DNA from: a bacterium
GTDB taxonomy: Bacteria; Pseudomonadota; Alphaproteobacteria; Rhodobacterales; Rhodobacteraceae
Length of the DNA stretch: 64,000 bases
NCBI GenBank assembly: GCA_016124195.1
Contig: WGOE01000003.1
Coordinates: 310,001 to 374,000 of the forward strand
Reading direction: 5' to 3'
Positions 9,865-17,393 of the stretch are shown here, one piece after another. Numbering within the stretch: the stretch's first letter is position 1; every line of letters starts with the position of its first letter. The position numbers and the translations under genes were made by a program. The notes beneath the pieces were generated by a model that saw nothing but the letters and a program-made list of their open reading frames with translations, had not been told where the DNA came from and made no database searches.

Positions 9865-9920
9865 TGCCAGGTTGCGCGCGGCCGGATTGGCGCTAGCCTG
9901 CTCCAAACGGGAGGGATGAG

Positions 9921-10316
9921 ATGCAATTTGTCGCTGTGATCGTGGCGGCCTTGGTCGCTTACGGCTTCGGGGCTTTTTGGTACATGCGGATGTCGCAACC
10001 CTGGATGGCGGCGGCGGGGATCCCTGTGGATGCAAACGGCAGACCGGCGGGCAACGGCAGCGCTTTGCCCTTTGTCGTGGGTTTCGTCGCCGAATTGCTG
10101 GTTGCCGGGATGATGCGGCACATCTTTGCGATGGCGCAGATGCACACAATTGTCGAGGGTATCATGGGCGGGTTCGGGATTGGGGCCTTTCTGATCACGC
10201 CCTGGGTCGCGATGAACTATGCCTTTGCGGCGCGTCCCTATCGCCTGACCCTGATCGACGGCGTAAACAGCGTGGTCGGCTGCACCCTGATGGGCCTTGT
10301 GCTGACATTGATCTGA
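9921..10316 (+). CDS. DUF1761 domain-containing membrane protein
   Basis: 131 residues with about four hydrophobic helices: residues 3-22, 45-66, 76-100 and 110-131. The first helix ends in GFGAFWYMRMSQPWMAAAGI, and YGFGAFWY is characteristic of DUF1761 proteins. A GGGAGG ribosome site precedes the ATG. Function unknown; it is a small inner-membrane protein. It is separated from the EVE gene by 56 bases and followed by an inverted repeat that may terminate transcription. Confidence 0.82.
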   Translation: MQFVAVIVAALVAYGFGAFWYMRMSQPWMAAAGIPVDANGRPAGNGSALPFVVGFVAELLVAGMMRHIFAMAQMHTIVEGIMGGFGIGAFLITPWVAMNYAFAARPYRLTLIDGVNSVVGCTLMGLVLTLI

Positions 10317-10329
10317 GGGCTGAAACGAA

Positions 10330-10361
10330 ATGAGGGGCTCCCACCCCTAGGAACCCCTCAT
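10330..10361 (+). terminator. Possible terminator hairpin after the DUF1761 gene
   Basis: ATGAGGGG at 10330-10337 pairs perfectly with CCCCTCAT at 10354-10361 across a 16-base loop, 14 bases after the stop. There is no T-run after it, so Rho-independent termination is only possible. Confidence 0.4.
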
Positions 10362-10500
10362 CCACCCCACGCACTGCTCCCAGCACCGCACGTGTTCTAT
10401 GAAAGGTTCAGGACATGATGCCCATGAGGAAACAATAGCAGAAATCGCGGGGCGCTGGCAAAGACCAAGAACCGAAAACTTTAGTCTTGATCGAACCGAA

Positions 10501-10520
10501 GACCCGCCCGACGACGGGTC
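10501..10520 (-). terminator. Possible terminator hairpin after the DUF2853 gene
   Basis: GACCCG and CGGGTC pair around an 8-base loop, 17 bases past the minus-strand stop at 10538. The DNA beyond it on the minus strand is only moderately T-rich. Confidence 0.4.
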
Positions 10521-10537
10521 CCGAGGCGCGTTTCCGT

Positions 10538-10879
10538 TCAGGCGTAGACCGCCTCTTTGCCGAAATGCTTGGTCAGCATGTAATAGACGACGGCGCGGTA
10601 CTTGTTGCGCTCGGACCGGCCATAGGTGTCGATCACGGCGGAGATCGCCTCGTCCAGCGCAGGTCCATCGGCGAGGCCTAGCTTCTTGATCAGAAAGTTG
10701 TTCTTGACGGTCTCGATCTCGTTGGGGTCGCTGGCCGCGACCGTCGCGGAATCCGCATTGTAGATGGCAGGGCCGCAGCCGATGGTGACCTTGGTCAGCA
10801 AGGCCATGTCCGGCGTCATCTTGCACTTCGTCGTCAGATCCTCGGCATATTTCGCAATCAGGTCGTCTCTTTTACCCAT
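10538..10879 (-). CDS. DUF2853 family protein
   Basis: 113 residues, small soluble acidic/helical protein. MGKRDDLIAKYAEDL, VTIGCGPAIYNADSATVAAS and the C-terminal RNKYRAVVYYMLTKHFGK match the DUF2853 family seen in Rhodobacterales and other bacteria. Function unknown. The start was set at 10879, where the conserved N-terminus begins; the frame upstream reads through unrelated sequence. Single-gene unit between the DUF1761 and ahcY genes. Confidence 0.82.
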   Translation of the reverse strand: MGKRDDLIAKYAEDLTTKCKMTPDMALLTKVTIGCGPAIYNADSATVAASDPNEIETVKNNFLIKKLGLADGPALDEAISAVIDTYGRSERNKYRAVVYYMLTKHFGKEAVYA

Positions 10880-11014
10880 GTCACCGTCCCCTGTGTTGTG
10901 AACCGTCCACTCCACGCCATAGCGTGGCTTGCCGGCGCAGATTAGGGCCGCTCGTGGGTGGGACAAAGGGAATATTTCTGACGCACTCCCCGTTCGGCGG
11001 AAGCCTGACATGGC

Positions 11015-11041
11015 AAGGCCCGCCGGGATCCGGCGGGCCTT
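11015..11041 (-). terminator. Strong hairpin downstream of ahcY
   Basis: Perfect inverted repeat with 12-base arms (AAGGCCCGCCGG and its complement) and a 3-base loop, 19 bases beyond the ahcY stop. The stem is very stable; no clear T-tract follows on the minus strand, so it may act as a terminator or as a 3' end stabiliser. Confidence 0.7.
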
Positions 11042-11060
11042 GAAGCAGAGGCGCCTTGCC

Positions 11061-12461
11061 TCAGTAGCGGTAGTGTTCGCTCTTGAACGGACCTTCGACC
11101 TTGACGCCGATGTAAGAGGCTTGCTCGGGCTTCAGCTCGGTCAGCTTCACGCCGATCTTCTTCAGATGCAGGCGGGCCACCTTTTCGTCCAGAGCCTTGG
11201 GCAGGATATAGACGCCGGGGGCGTAATCATTGTTCTTGGTGAAAAGTTCGATCTGCGCCAGCACCTGGTTGGTGAAGGAGGCCGACATCACGAAGGACGG
11301 ATGGCCGGTCGCATTGCCGAGGTTCAAGAGGCGGCCTTCCGACAGCAGGATGATCCGGTGCCCGTTGGGCATCTCGATCATGTCGACCTGTTCCTTGATG
11401 TTGGTCCATTTGTGGTTGCGCAGCGCCGCGACCTGGATCTCGTTGTCGAAGTGGCCGATGTTGCCGACGATCGCCATGTCCTTCATCTCGCGGATATGCT
11501 CGATGCGGATCACGTCACGGTTGCCGGTGGTGGTGATGAAGATGTCGGCGGTGGCGACTTCGTCTTCCAGCAGCGTCACTTCGTAGCCGTCCATCGCGGC
11601 TTGCAGGGCGCAGATCGGGTCGACCTCGGTGACCTTCACGCGCGCGCCGGCGCCACGCAGGGACGCCGCCGAGCCCTTGCCCACGTCGCCATAGCCGCAG
11701 ACCACGGCGACCTTGCCGGCCATCATCGTGTCGGTGGCGCGGCGGATGCCGTCCACCAGCGATTCCTTGCAGCCGTACTTGTTGTCGAACTTCGACTTGG
11801 TCACGCTGTCGTTCACGTTGATCGCGGGGAAAGGCAGCAGGCCCTTCTGGTGCAGGTCGTAAAGGCGATGCACGCCGGTGGTGGTTTCTTCAGACACGCC
11901 CAAGATTGCGGCGCGCTGCTTGGTGAACCAGCCGGGCGAAAGCTTCAGGCGCTTCTTGATCTGGTTGTACAGGCAGACTTCTTCATCCGAGGTCGGCACT
12001 TCGATCAAACCGGTCTCGCCGGCTTCGACCCGCGCGCCCAGAAGGATGTACAGCGTCGCGTCCCCGCCATCATCGAGGATCATGTTGCAGGTGCCGCCCT
12101 CGCCGCCGAACTGGAAGATGCGGTCGGTGTAGTCCCAGTACTGTTCCAGCGTCTCGCCCTTTACGGCAAACACCGGCGTGCCAGAAGCCGCGATGGCGGC
12201 AGCGGCGTGGTCCTGGGTCGAGAAGATGTTGCACGAGGCCCAGCGCACATCGGCGCCCAGCGCCTTCAGCGTTTCGATCAGAACACCGGTCTGGATCGTC
12301 ATGTGCAGCGAACCCGAAATGCGCGCGCCTTTCAGCGGCTTCGAGGTTCCGAACTCTTCCCGGCAGGCCATCAGACCCGGCATTTCGGTTTCGGCGATGG
12401 TCAGTTCCTTGCGGCCAAAATCAGCCAGCGCGATATCTTTCACAACGTAATCCGCAGCCAT
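11061..12461 (-). CDS. ahcY: Adenosylhomocysteinase (SAH hydrolase)
   Basis: 466 residues. Cytosolic NAD-dependent enzyme splitting S-adenosylhomocysteine into adenosine and homocysteine, keeping the methyl cycle running. Visible are [18 protein letters not shown] near the N-terminus, [15 protein letters not shown], the NAD-binding [18 protein letters not shown] and the C-terminal SEHYRY. The length includes the insertion usual in bacterial enzymes. The start at 12461 is preceded by AAGGAG. I saw no SAH riboswitch in the short leader. In Rhodobacter capsulatus ahcY lies beside hvrB, hvrA and regA; the same neighbourhood is kept here. Confidence 0.97.
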   Translation of the reverse strand: MAADYVVKDIALADFGRKELTIAETEMPGLMACREEFGTSKPLKGARISGSLHMTIQTGVLIETLKALGADVRWASCNIFSTQDHAAAAIAASGTPVFAVKGETLEQYWDYTDRIFQFGGEGGTCNMILDDGGDATLYILLGARVEAGETGLIEVPTSDEEVCLYNQIKKRLKLSPGWFTKQRAAILGVSEETTTGVHRLYDLHQKGLLPFPAINVNDSVTKSKFDNKYGCKESLVDGIRRATDTMMAGKVAVVCGYGDVGKGSAASLRGAGARVKVTEVDPICALQAAMDGYEVTLLEDEVATADIFITTTGNRDVIRIEHIREMKDMAIVGNIGHFDNEIQVAALRNHKWTNIKEQVDMIEMPNGHRIILLSEGRLLNLGNATGHPSFVMSASFTNQVLAQIELFTKNNDYAPGVYILPKALDEKVARLHLKKIGVKLTELKPEQASYIGVKVEGPFKSEHYRY

Positions 12462-12535
12462 GCGGTCAACTCCTTGATCCTGAGGTTGTGCGCCAGATAG
12501 CATCATCGGGCGAACTCGACAACTCTGGGATAAGA

Positions 12536-13126
12536 ATGAAACAACCCCGCGCCTGGCAAAGGATGCTTTCCGGTCGAAGGCTTGACCTGCTTGACCCGAC
12601 CGCGGTCGATATCGAGATCGAGGACATTGCCCACGGTCTGGCCTTCGTGGCGCGGTGGAACGGGCAGACCCGGGGTGACTGGCCCTATTCCGTGGCGGAG
12701 CATTCCCTGCTGGTCGAAGAAATCTATCGCCGTCAAGGCGGGGTCGAGCCGAAATGGCAGCTGGCCGCGCTGCTGCATGACGCGCCGGAATATGTGATCG
12801 GCGACATGATCAGCCCGGTGAAGGCTGCCGTGGGTTCGGGATATGGCGACTTGGATGCGAAACTGACCGCGGCCGTGCATATTCGGTTCGGCCTTCCCGC
12901 GGCTCTGCCTGTCGCGGTGAAAAAGGCGATCAAGGTGGCCGACAAGGTCTCTGCTTGGCTCGAGGCGGTGCAGATCGCGGGGTTTTCGGAAGGCGAGGCC
13001 GACAAATTCTTTGGCCGCCCGGGAGATCAAATTCTGCGAGGTCTGGAAATAAGGCTGCGTCCGCCCGCTGTGGTGCGGGCGGACTATATCGCGCGGCACA
13101 AGGCCTTGCTGGACCGGCTGTGCTGA
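12536..13126 (+). CDS. HD-domain hydrolase, YfbR-like
   Basis: 196 residues. The HD metal-binding pattern is visible as AEHSLLV, then [12 protein letters not shown], then a later Asp in KVADKVSAW, the arrangement of YfbR-type 5'-deoxynucleotidases. [20 protein letters not shown] at the N-terminus is typical of the alphaproteobacterial members. It probably acts on a phosphorylated nucleotide in the cytosol; substrate not determinable here. It diverges from ahcY with 74 bases between the starts. The start ATG at 12536 follows a weak GGGATAAGA site; an upstream alternative start would run into the ahcY leader. Confidence 0.85.
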   Translation: MKQPRAWQRMLSGRRLDLLDPTAVDIEIEDIAHGLAFVARWNGQTRGDWPYSVAEHSLLVEEIYRRQGGVEPKWQLAALLHDAPEYVIGDMISPVKAAVGSGYGDLDAKLTAAVHIRFGLPAALPVAVKKAIKVADKVSAWLEAVQIAGFSEGEADKFFGRPGDQILRGLEIRLRPPAVVRADYIARHKALLDRLC

Positions 13127-13129
13127 GGC

Positions 13130-13216
13130 TTACCGGCCACGAACGCCGTCCTTGCGCTTGGGCATCGGATCGAGCCGTGTTGCGATCATCAGGGCGTCTG
13201 CAAGAAGGGATAACAT
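13130..13216 (-). CDS. Candidate small protein, divergent from the LysR gene
   Basis: 28-codon frame starting MLSLLADALMIATRLDP and ending in a basic tail KRKDGVRGR. A CTGGAG ribosome site lies 6 bases before the ATG, and its first half is hydrophobic. It starts 96 bases from the divergent LysR start and ends 3 bases from the HD gene stop. No family is recognised. Support is the good ribosome site and amphipathic composition only, so this is tentative. Confidence 0.35.
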   Translation of the reverse strand: MLSLLADALMIATRLDPMPKRKDGVRGR

Positions 13217-13312
13217 CTTCATCTCCAGTTTCGGGTTTCGATGTTGGTGATATAGGTTGAAATGCGGCAGAAACCGAGTCAAACAAACTTTTGATCTGTT
13301 AGTTGGAGTATC

Positions 13313-14188
13313 ATGTCCATCGACTGGCGCAGCTTTCCGTCGCTCAGCGCGCTGCGGGCCTTCGAGGCGGCGGCGCGGCTGCAGAACTTCTCGCTGGCGG
13401 GGCGGGAGTTGAATGTCACACACGCCGCCGTCGCCCAACAGGTGCGCGGGCTGGAGGATCATCTTGGCCGCGAGCTGATCTACCGGGCCGGCCGCGGCAT
13501 GGCGCCGACGGCAGAGGGTGCCAAGCTTGCTCAGGCCCTGACCGAAGGGTTCCGCGGCATCGCGCTGGCCTTGGACGAGGTCAAAGCGGCCGGGCCCGGC
13601 GCACCATTGCGGGTCACGCTGACTCCGGCTTTCGCGGCGCAATGGCTGATGCCGCGGCTTGGCGCTTTCTGGAAGGCGCATCCCGACATTGAAATCTCGC
13701 TTAACCCGGAAAAGCGCGTTGTTGATCTGCGCCGCGAAGGAATCGACATCGGGCTGCGCTTCGGGAATGGCAAATGGCCGGGGCTGGATGTCGAGTTTCT
13801 CAGCGCTGCCGATTATGTGATCGTGGCGGCCCCGTCTTTGCTGAACGGGCGCCACGATCTTTCGACAGCAGAGCTTTCCGCAATGCCCTGGGTCATCGAG
13901 CAGGATTGGCCCGAAGCACTGACCTGGCTCAAGGGATTCGGTCTCAAGCCCGATGCAATGAACATCGCTTATATCCCGACCGAAGAGCTGGCCCTTTCTG
14001 CAGCGCGGCAAGGTTATGGCCTGCATGTCGAAGCGGAGGCACTGGTCGAACAGGATGTCGAAAGCGGGGCCCTGGCCATCGTTGGCCGCGTTGAAGATGA
14101 CAGCCTGGCCTATTACATGGTGACAAGGCCGGGCCCAAAGCGGCCAGAGCTGAAGATATTCACAAAATGGTTAAAGGCCGCCCTTTAG
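13313..14188 (+). CDS. LysR-type regulator, GcvA-like; possible HvrB counterpart
   Basis: 291 residues. The N-terminal winged helix-turn-helix spans about residues 8-65 (FPSLSALRAFEAAARLQNFS, VTHAAVAQQVRGLEDHLG). It is followed by a LysR substrate domain with LRVTLTPAFAAQWLMPRLG and VVDLRREGIDIGLRFGNG, typical of the GcvA subgroup. TTGGAG precedes the ATG by 4 bases. In Rhodobacter capsulatus a LysR gene, hvrB, sits between hvrA and ahcY and activates ahcY; the position here is the same, though this gene points away from ahcY. HvrB identity is therefore an inference from synteny. Confidence 0.88.
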   Translation: MSIDWRSFPSLSALRAFEAAARLQNFSLAGRELNVTHAAVAQQVRGLEDHLGRELIYRAGRGMAPTAEGAKLAQALTEGFRGIALALDEVKAAGPGAPLRVTLTPAFAAQWLMPRLGAFWKAHPDIEISLNPEKRVVDLRREGIDIGLRFGNGKWPGLDVEFLSAADYVIVAAPSLLNGRHDLSTAELSAMPWVIEQDWPEALTWLKGFGLKPDAMNIAYIPTEELALSAARQGYGLHVEAEALVEQDVESGALAIVGRVEDDSLAYYMVTRPGPKRPELKIFTKWLKAAL

Positions 14189-14197
14189 GGCGGCTTT
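14174..14197 (+). terminator. Terminator overlapping the LysR stop codon
   Basis: GCCGCCC (14177-14183) and GGGCGGC (14188-14194) pair around TTTA, flanked by AAAG and TTTC. The TAG stop of the LysR gene lies in the loop. It could serve both the LysR gene and the convergent hvrA. Confidence 0.7.
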
Positions 14198-14226
14198 CAC
14201 GATAAACGCAAGATGGCTGCGCCTTA

Positions 14227-14538
14227 TCAGACGCCCATGTCTTCCGGCTGCATTCCGTTTGCCAGTGCTTCGATGAACCAACGCGGCTTGCGGCCCCGGC
14301 CAGACCAGGTGTCGGCCTTGTTGGCGGGATTGGCATATTTGGGGCTGGCCGGAGCACGGCGCCGCACAACACTTGTGCCGGTCAATTCTTCCAGGTCAAA
14401 ACCCTTGGCGCGGGCAAATTCGTGAAGCTCGGCAAGCGCTTCCTTCTTCTTGCGGTCTTCAAACGTTGCGATCGCCTTGGCGACTTGGGACTGCAAGTCC
14501 TTCAGCTCCTTTAGCGACATGCTGTTAATGTTTTCCAC
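14227..14538 (-). CDS. hvrA: H-NS family nucleoid protein, HvrA type
   Basis: 103 residues, the length of Rhodobacter HvrA. The N-terminal part is a coiled-coil oligomerisation region (LKELKDLQSQVAKAIATFED), and the C-terminal DNA-binding domain carries YANPANKADTWSGRGRKPRW, the H-NS-type AT-hook-like loop with the alphaproteobacterial TWSGRGRKPRW signature. The start is GTG at 14538 with AAGGA 8 bases upstream. HvrA modulates photosynthesis, nitrogen fixation and electron-transfer genes in Rhodobacter; here it follows regA on the same strand, as in that genus. Confidence 0.92.
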   Translation of the reverse strand: MENINSMSLKELKDLQSQVAKAIATFEDRKKKEALAELHEFARAKGFDLEELTGTSVVRRRAPASPKYANPANKADTWSGRGRKPRWFIEALANGMQPEDMGV

Positions 14539-14609
14539 AGCTTTAATCCTTGGTTACGCTTCAGCGCCCTTATTAGGATTCGATTCCGGGAAATGCAAGA
14601 TCCGGCAAA

Positions 14610-15164
14610 CTATTTCGGACTGCGTTTGGCCAGAATGCGCTGAAGCGTCCGACGGTGCATGGAAAGCCTGCGTGCCGTTTCCGAAACATTTCTGTCGCAC
14701 ATTTCATAGACACGCTGAATATGTTCCCATCTGACGCGGTCGGCCGACATAAGACTGTCAGGCAAAGGCGGATGCACTTCCGTGCGCGCCAAAAGAGCAT
14801 TCATCACATCATTGGCATCAGCGGGTTTCGATAGATAATCAATGGCGCCGATTTTCACGGCGGCGACAGCCGTCGCAATCGCGCCGTATCCCGTCAACAC
14901 CACGACCCGGCAATCAGGGCGGCGTTCGTGCAGGGCTTCGACCACATCCAGACCATTGCCATCGCCGAGCCGCAAATCGACGACCGCATAGGCCGGCGGC
15001 CGCGCCAGGGCAATCGCCTTGCCTGTCTCGACCGATTGCGCAGTCTCGGTCTGGAAACCACGCTTGTCCATCGCCCGCGCCAGGCGTTTGACAAAGGCCT
15101 CATCATCGTCGACCAAAAGAAGGGTCCGGTCGGGACCGATATCCGGAATGAGTTCCTCGGCCAT
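14610..15164 (-). CDS. regA: Redox response regulator RegA/PrrA/ActR
   Basis: 184 residues, identical in length to Rhodobacter RegA. Receiver domain residues 13-125 with acidic pocket LLLVDDDEAF, phosphoacceptor Asp63 in YAVVDLRLGDGNG, and Lys in LSKPADANDV. A Fis-type helix-turn-helix ends the protein (NVSETARRLSMHRRTLQRIL). It is the partner of RegB and controls respiration, carbon and nitrogen fixation and, in phototrophs, photosystem genes in response to redox state. It lies 36 bases after senC and before hvrA, the classic senC-regA-hvrA order. Confidence 0.97.
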   Translation of the reverse strand: MAEELIPDIGPDRTLLLVDDDEAFVKRLARAMDKRGFQTETAQSVETGKAIALARPPAYAVVDLRLGDGNGLDVVEALHERRPDCRVVVLTGYGAIATAVAAVKIGAIDYLSKPADANDVMNALLARTEVHPPLPDSLMSADRVRWEHIQRVYEMCDRNVSETARRLSMHRRTLQRILAKRSPK

Positions 15165-15200
15165 GCATATTCTCCCGACGGCGTGTCCGGTCAGGCTATC

Positions 15201-15818
15201 CTAGCTTGCCTTCAGGAAACAAGCAGTCCTGTCGGCGATTTCTTCGGCCGTGGCGTCCCTTTGAAAGAAATCGGCAAATCCGGTGCCCGGCAACATCAGA
15301 TAGGTCATCGTCGTGTGATCGACCGTATAGCCCGGGTCGCGCTTTTGCGGCACCTGATAGTAAACCTTGTAAGCCTTGGCCGCCGCAGCGATCTGTGCCT
15401 CGGTTCCGGTCAGAGCTATCATCTTGTCGCTGAAATTGCTGGCATAATCGGCAAGAACCGCCGGCGTGTCCCGCGTCGGATCGACCGAGATGAAGACCGG
15501 CGTGACATCCAGCCCGCGCTTGGCCAGCAAATCCGCCGCAGAGGCGTTCCGCGCATTGTCGAGCGGGCAGACATCCGGGCACGAGGCGTAGCCAAAGTAA
15601 ACAAGCGCCGGCTTTTTCAGGACCTGCGCATCGGTGACCGCATTCCCCTTGGTGTCGATCAACGAGAAGGGTCCGCCAATCTGCCCACCGGCCACGGCAC
15701 CCGTACGGCAGTCGGCAAAGCGATCGGCCGACTTCCCATGCAGACCGGCATAGAGCAAGGGCCCCCCGGCCGCGGCTGCGAGGATCAACGCTCCGGCGAT
15801 GACATAGAATTTGGACAA
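15201..15818 (-). CDS. senC: SCO1/SenC/PrrC copper-binding protein
   Basis: 205 residues from a TTG start at 15818, chosen because AAGGAG lies 6 bases upstream and the protein then begins with a membrane anchor (KFYVIAGALILAAAAGG). The periplasmic thioredoxin-like domain has the copper ligands in YFGYASCPDVCPLD (Cys-x3-Cys) and a later His in TVDHTTMTYLM. SCO proteins deliver copper to the CuA centre of cytochrome oxidase; in Rhodobacter PrrC/SenC also influences signalling by RegB. It is divergent from regB with 79 bases between the starts, which should hold both promoters. Confidence 0.94.
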   Translation of the reverse strand: MSKFYVIAGALILAAAAGGPLLYAGLHGKSADRFADCRTGAVAGGQIGGPFSLIDTKGNAVTDAQVLKKPALVYFGYASCPDVCPLDNARNASAADLLAKRGLDVTPVFISVDPTRDTPAVLADYASNFSDKMIALTGTEAQIAAAAKAYKVYYQVPQKRDPGYTVDHTTMTYLMLPGTGFADFFQRDATAEEIADRTACFLKAS

Positions 15819-15897
15819 GGCGGTCTCCTTTGCGGTCGTGCATTGATCCGTCAGGTGCAGGTCAATAACAATATCGGGCAACCGCGGCGAGGGGCTG

Positions 15898-17283
15898 ATG
15901 ACAATGACTCACACAGATGTGCACCCTGGCTTCCGCTACGTCCACGGAGATTGGGTCCGGTTGCGCACTTTGATCGTGCTGCGCTGGATGTCGATCGCGG
16001 GGCAAATTGCCGCGCTGACCACGGCGCCGTGGTATTTCGGGGTGGATTTGCCCTGGGGCCAATGCGCGATTGCCGTTGGCGCCTCGGTTGCGCTGAACAT
16101 CGCAATCATGCTGGTCTTTCCCGTCAACAAACGTCTGGCCGATCACGAGGCCATGCTGATGCTTTTGTTCGACCTGACGCAAATGGTCTATCTGGTGGCG
16201 GTGACAGGGGGCCTGAGCAATCCATTCGCGCTGTTGGTGATTGTGCCGGTTACCATTTCCGCCTCGGCGCTGGAGTTGAAGTCGACCATCTTCCTGGGCG
16301 GGCTGGCCGTGCAACTGGTGACGGCGATCGCCTTCATCTACAAGCCGCTGCGCTTTGCCAATGGCGAGATCCTCAGCCTTCCGTTTCAGTTCAAGATCGG
16401 GTTCTGGATCTCTATCGTGGGCGGAACCATCTTTCTGGCGATCTACTCGCGCCGGATCGCGGTTGAAATGCGCGCCATGTCGGACGCCCTGCTGGCGGCG
16501 CAGATGGCCCTTTCGCGTGAACAGAAATTGACCGATCTCGGCGGCGTGGTAGCGGCCGCGGCGCATGAACTGGGCACACCGCTGGCCACGATCAAGATGG
16601 TCGCGGCCGAGCTGATCGACGAACTCTCGGGCCAGGAAAGCCTGCAGGACGACGCCAAATTGATCGGCGCACAGGCCGACCGTTGCCGCGATATCCTGCG
16701 CTCGATGGGACGGGCGGGCAAGGATGACCTGCATCTGCGCCAGGCCCCCCTGATCGCCGTGGTGCGCGAAGCGGCCGAGCCGCATATGGACCGGGGCAAG
16801 AACGTCAAGATCGTGGATCACATCGGCCTGGCCTTCCAGCCTGCCATCTTGCGCCGGCCAGAGGTTATTCACGGCATCCGCAATCTTATTCAGAACGCGG
16901 TGGACTTTGCGGCTTCCAGCGTCTGGATCGACCTCGAGTGGACCTCGGGCGACATCCGCATCCGCATTGTCGATGACGGCGACGGCTTTCCACCGCATCT
17001 CATTCACCGCATTGGCGATCCATTCGTGCGACTGCGCCGCGAACCGCGCGAGGAGACCGCCCGGCCCGAATATGAAGGCATGGGTCTGGGCCTTTTCATT
17101 GCCAAGACCCTGCTTGAACGGTCTGGCGCGGACCTGACCTTCGCCAATGCCACCGACCCTTTCCTGACCCGCAACGAAAGGCCCGAACGCTGCGGCGCCG
17201 TGGTCGAAGTCATCTGGCCAGAGACTGCCCTGCTGGCACCGCGCGATCTGGTGATCGGAGAAAATCAGTTGCACGACGCCTGA
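15898..17283 (+). CDS. regB: Redox sensor histidine kinase RegB/PrrB/ActS
   Basis: 461 residues. About six membrane helices fill residues 20-190 and contain the ubiquinone-binding motif GGLSNPFALLVIVPVTISA. The H-box AHELGTPLATIKMV places the phosphorylated His at about residue 223. The redox-active Cys lies in DRCRDIL at about residue 263, close to Cys265 of the Rhodobacter capsulatus protein. N-box IRNLIQNAVDFA and G-boxes DDGDGFPP and GMGLGLFIAK complete the ATPase domain. All known signalling elements are therefore intact, and the kinase should phosphorylate the RegA encoded divergently nearby. Confidence 0.97.
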   Translation: MTMTHTDVHPGFRYVHGDWVRLRTLIVLRWMSIAGQIAALTTAPWYFGVDLPWGQCAIAVGASVALNIAIMLVFPVNKRLADHEAMLMLLFDLTQMVYLVAVTGGLSNPFALLVIVPVTISASALELKSTIFLGGLAVQLVTAIAFIYKPLRFANGEILSLPFQFKIGFWISIVGGTIFLAIYSRRIAVEMRAMSDALLAAQMALSREQKLTDLGGVVAAAAHELGTPLATIKMVAAELIDELSGQESLQDDAKLIGAQADRCRDILRSMGRAGKDDLHLRQAPLIAVVREAAEPHMDRGKNVKIVDHIGLAFQPAILRRPEVIHGIRNLIQNAVDFAASSVWIDLEWTSGDIRIRIVDDGDGFPPHLIHRIGDPFVRLRREPREETARPEYEGMGLGLFIAKTLLERSGADLTFANATDPFLTRNERPERCGAVVEVIWPETALLAPRDLVIGENQLHDA

Positions 17284-17333
17284 CCAGCCGTCGTTGTACA
17301 CGGTTGCAAAATCACGGCGGGTCTCCTGTCAAG

Positions 17334-17348
17334 TTAACCGTTCATTAA
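17334..17348 (+). promoter_or_regulatory. Consensus CtrA box upstream of the PAS protein gene
   Basis: TTAA-N7-TTAA, followed by CC so that the second half reads TTAACC, matches the full alphaproteobacterial CtrA recognition consensus. Its centre is about 53 bases before the ATG of the PAS gene. TTAA tetramers are rare in this GC-rich DNA, which makes chance less likely but does not prove binding. Confidence 0.6.
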
Positions 17349-17393
17349 CCGGCTCGACTCTAAGTTGTCCCCGACATCAACGGGGTTCATTTC

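Noticed and set aside
10929-12500. Long open frame on the plus strand across ahcY
   Set aside because: Mirror frame of the clearly conserved ahcY on the minus strand; composition rich in His, Arg and Gly, with no family motif.
12462-12535. SAH or SAM/SAH riboswitch upstream of ahcY
   Set aside because: The leader is only about 74 bases to the divergent gene and shows no conserved pseudoknot-like pairing by eye.
13223-14026. Minus-strand frame covering most of the LysR gene, ending in the small 28-codon frame
   Set aside because: The part over the LysR gene is antisense; only the last 28 codons, with their own ribosome site, are kept as a candidate.
15862-17301. 479-codon minus-strand frame across regB
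   Set aside because: Antisense to regB, whose H-box, quinone motif and ATPase boxes are all present on the plus strand.
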